Origin: Natrarchaeobaculum aegyptiacum
GTDB taxonomy: Archaea; Halobacteriota; Halobacteria; Halobacteriales; Natrialbaceae
Length of the DNA stretch: 64,000 nt
NCBI RefSeq assembly: GCF_002156705.1
Contig: NZ_CP019893.1
Coordinates: forward strand, 682,001 to 746,000
Reading direction: 5' to 3'
Both the position numbers and the translations under genes were made by a program. The notes under the pieces were generated by a model, which worked only from the letters and a program-made list of their open reading frames with translations, searched no databases and had not been told where the DNA came from. Below are positions 62,120-64,000 of this stretch, one piece after another (the first letter of the stretch is position 1; each line of letters opens with the position of its first letter).

Positions 62120-63239
62120 CGGACACCTCCGCTGGATTGCCCGCTGGCTCACTCGAGTCGGTGGCGTCACTCGCCGACTCGTCGTCCGCGGCCGCCTCGA
62201 TTCCACCGTCGGTCGCGACCGCGCTCGAGGGCTCGGCGTCCGGACCGACAAGCGGCGTAACGTCGCCTCGAGCCGCCGGACCGTCGAGTGAGAGCGCATC
62301 GCGACCGTAGAAGAGGAATCGAACGGCCCGTTCGTGGACACCCTCGAAGAGGTCCTCCTGTGCGCTGGCGTTGAGTGAGTGAACGAGCAGGTGGTGGCCG
62401 TCGGCGTCGACGGTCAGGGTTCCCGGTGTCAGGGTGATGCTGTTGGCGAAGGAGGTCACGGAGAGCCCGCTCCCCACGGCGGCCTCGACGCTGTCGAGTC
62501 GCGGGTCGATCGGCAAACTGGGGTGCAATACCACGTACGCGAACAACACGTTCGCCTTCGTGATCTCCCAGAGCATGTAGGGGACGAAGACGAGCCCACG
62601 TCCGAAGACCCGCAAGACTGGCCCGAGATGGGGCGTCGTCTCGAAGGCGACGTTTCGCAACAGGGCGGCAGCGATGATCGCCGTGACGACCCCCGAAGCC
62701 AGCGCGAACGTGTAGGTCGGACCACCGAGTGCAACGTAGAACACGAAGGCGACGACGCCAATCACGCCGGCGCGGACGAGTTCGCCCGCCGTCAGCCCTC
62801 GGTCGTCGTCGACCGGCGCTTCCTCGATGTCGATGTCGATGTCGGCGACCATCGACTCGAGCGATTGCAAGGTCGGTGCCGTCGCGTCGAACGAGTAGTT
62901 CGGGTCGAGAACCACCCTGTCGAGGTCGTGAGCACGTCCGTACTCGAGGTAGCGTTCGACGTGTTCCGCCGGGGTCGCGAGGTATCGATCGGTACCGATG
63001 ATCGCCGTGGTGATCGAGGCGTCGTCGGCTGCGGCCTCACGCGCCCGGCGTTCCGCTCGCTCGACGACGTCCCGATCGCGAGCTGGTGGATCGCCGACGT
63101 GGTGGCCGGAGACGGTTCGAACCAGGTGGATCGGACACCCACCAGTTTCTCGCGAGCGCGCGACCGCATGTGAGACCGTCTCCTCGAGCGTCTGGGTCGG
63201 TGCGACCGGTACCAGGATTCCGCCCCCGTCGTCGGTCAT
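62112..63239 (-). CDS. mrpE: Mrp-type antiporter subunit E fused to an N-terminal UspA-like domain
   Basis: A 375-residue protein, far longer than the usual MrpE of about 160. Residues 1-145 look like a universal-stress-protein alpha/beta domain (ILVPVAPTQTLEETVSHAVA, RTVSGHHVG, ARDRDVVERAERRARE). The MrpE part follows at about 150-300 (two or three spans, LRVFGRGLVFVPYMLWEITKANV near 208, and NSITLTPGTLTVDADGHHLLVH). An acidic tail of about 75 residues ends it. The ATG at 63239 is used; a GTG three codons upstream is possible. It heads the mrp operon. Confidence 0.9.
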   Translation of the reverse strand: MTDDGGGILVPVAPTQTLEETVSHAVARSRETGGCPIHLVRTVSGHHVGDPPARDRDVVERAERRAREAAADDASITTAIIGTDRYLATPAEHVERYLEYGRAHDLDRVVLDPNYSFDATAPTLQSLESMVADIDIDIEEAPVDDDRGLTAGELVRAGVIGVVAFVFYVALGGPTYTFALASGVVTAIIAAALLRNVAFETTPHLGPVLRVFGRGLVFVPYMLWEITKANVLFAYVVLHPSLPIDPRLDSVEAAVGSGLSVTSFANSITLTPGTLTVDADGHHLLVHSLNASAQEDLFEGVHERAVRFLFYGRDALSLDGPAARGDVTPLVGPDAEPSSAVATDGGIEAAADDESASDATDSSEPAGNPAEVSDD

Positions 63240-63601
63240 GTTGGCCACCTCCGTATCGGCGTGCCGCTGGCGGCGTCCGGGCGTCGGACTCGAGAACAGA
63301 AATCCGCCGACGCCGGCGCTCGGCCCGCCAGGGACACCCCGTGGAGTGGCCGTCGTGTGATACTCATGTCTCTCGTCTCGTTAGTCGACCCATGCGGGAC
63401 CCGTAGGAAAACTATTTCGTTATCCGCCAGACGGCCCGGAGATTCGGTATAATGCCTCGTATCTATCGTGTTCGTTCCCGTTCGTTTTGCATTTTCTGAC
63501 TCGGGACAACATTCGTCCGGATACGTATCTGGCCGCGACTGAATCAGCCGCGAACTGGGTGACACAGCCTCGATTCGGCGACGAGACGTTTATCCGGACC
63601 A
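63240..63601. other. Intergenic stretch between mrp and cbtB
   Basis: Holds the divergent mrp promoter (an A/T-rich GAAATAGTTTTC on the minus strand, about 63407-63420). Frames on both strands are short and not haloarchaeal in composition. No repeat or RNA was recognised. Confidence 0.4.
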
Positions 63602-63613
63602 CAAGTTTTACAA
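63602..63613 (+). promoter_or_regulatory. TATA element of cbtBA
   Basis: CAAGTTTTACAA lies about 27 bases before a predicted start near 63634 and just upstream of an inverted repeat. Confidence 0.45.
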
Positions 63614-63616
63614 CCT

Positions 63617-63636
63617 AGCTTTCAGAAGAGAAAGCT
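63617..63636 (+). promoter_or_regulatory. Inverted repeat at the cbtB transcription start
   Basis: AGCTTTC and GAAAGCT, separated by six bases, form a perfect palindrome. It lies between the TATA box and the ATG at 63643, over the predicted transcription start, and is therefore placed like a repressor operator; a leader hairpin is the alternative. Confidence 0.45.
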
Positions 63637-63642
63637 GAGTTT

Positions 63643-63828
63643 ATGAGTCAGCAAGAGACAGTTTCGGATCGCTTCGCACTCGCACGAGAGCACGTGACGC
63701 CGCTGCAGGCTGCCAGCGGGCTCGCCTTCGGCGCAGCCATCGCGTTCGCGCTGGTGTTCGTTCAGGAACCGCTCGTTCACGATGCGATGCACAATTTCCG
63801 CCACGCAGCGGGGATCGCCTGTCACTGA
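63643..63828 (+). CDS. cbtB: Cobalt transporter subunit CbtB
   Basis: A 61-residue single-span protein. The hydrophobic span (ASGLAFGAAIAFALVFVQEP, about 24-43) is followed by the family's histidine motif PLVHDAMHNFRHAAGIACH (H46, H50, H54, H61), which fits cobalt binding. The gene lies two bases before cbtA. CbtAB is thought to supply cobalt for cobalamin synthesis. Confidence 0.9.
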   Translation: MSQQETVSDRFALAREHVTPLQAASGLAFGAAIAFALVFVQEPLVHDAMHNFRHAAGIACH

Positions 63829-63830
63829 CG

Positions 63831-64000
63831 ATGATCGCGGACTACCTCCAGCGCGGCGTCTTCTCGGGAATCGTCGCCGGACTGGCCTACGGCCTCTATA
63901 TGGTGTACGTGGGCAACCCGTTCAGCCAGTATCTCCACGACGTCGGGCACGACCACGGACACGACGACGGCCACGGCGACGACCACGGACACGACGACGG
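63831..64000 (+). CDS. cbtA: Cobalt transporter subunit CbtA, N-terminal part (cut by window edge)
   Basis: The first 56 residues of CbtA. One span is visible (GVFSGIVAGLAYGLYMVYVG, about 9-28), followed by a loop rich in His and Asp (HDVGHDHGHDDGHGDDHG) that continues to the window edge. The loop is typical of metal-transporter CbtA. Only the start is visible here. Confidence 0.85.
   Translation, partial: MIADYLQRGVFSGIVAGLAYGLYMVYVGNPFSQYLHDVGHDHGHDDGHGDDHGHDD

Overview
The window is chromosomal DNA of a haloarchaeon, most likely of the Natrialbales (Natrinema/Haloterrigena-like). The base composition is GC-rich, the proteins are strongly acidic, there are Tat (twin-arginine) signal peptides and Tat lipoproteins, and AT-rich TATA boxes lie 24-29 bases before start codons, which implies leaderless mRNAs. 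Archaeal-type information genes are present: RNase P p30 and Pop5, aIF2 alpha, L44e, S27e, Nop10 and initiator tRNA-Met. The genus is inference; no rRNA is in the window.

Layout. 1-8.3 kb: a thi4 fragment, a kinase-like phosphotransferase, an isopentenyl-diphosphate isomerase-like NUDIX protein, phoU, and a complete four-gene polyamine-type ABC importer. 8.7-13.2 kb: an electron-transfer flavoprotein operon (etfB-etfA-fixCX) plus a small unknown gene. 13.5-19.4 kb: a two-domain bactofilin-like protein, an isolated nuoCD fusion, a secreted beta-lactamase-fold hydrolase and glyA. 19.7-23.3 kb: a CHAT (caspase-like) protein, a convergent 47-residue gene, and the regulator tbsP. 23.6-27.4 kb: RNase P proteins and a convergent translation/RNP operon (L44e, S27e, aIF2 alpha, Nop10, PAC2). 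27.6-30.3 kb: membrane and glycosyl-transfer genes, then initiator tRNA-Met followed by tandem copies of its own 3' end. 30.3-37.1 kb: a complete peptide-type ABC importer. 37.2-50.8 kb: hpt, then a surface-glycan neighbourhood (large membrane protein, beta-helix surface protein with an internal duplication, flippase, GT4 glycosyltransferase, DUF1616 protein, FemAB-like transferase, Sir2 deacylase, alkaline-phosphatase-superfamily enzyme). 50.9-54.8 kb: membrane protein, UbiB-type kinase and a degenerate tyrosine recombinase. 54.8-63.2 kb: a nine-gene Mrp-type Na+/H+ antiporter operon. 63.6 kb to the end: cbtB and the start of cbtA.

Themes. Energy and ion handling dominate: ETF to quinone, an orphan complex I subunit, and Mrp antiport. 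Import of peptides and polyamines and construction of the cell surface make up the rest. The observations most worth a second look are the duplicated tRNA 3' ends (probable integration-site scars), the CHAT protein with its small convergent neighbour, an Mrp D-type subunit that lacks the expected membrane lysine, the IDI-like protein without the expected catalytic cysteine, and the near-perfect 126-residue duplication in the beta-helix protein. I found no CRISPR array, no insertion sequence and no complete virus or defence island.
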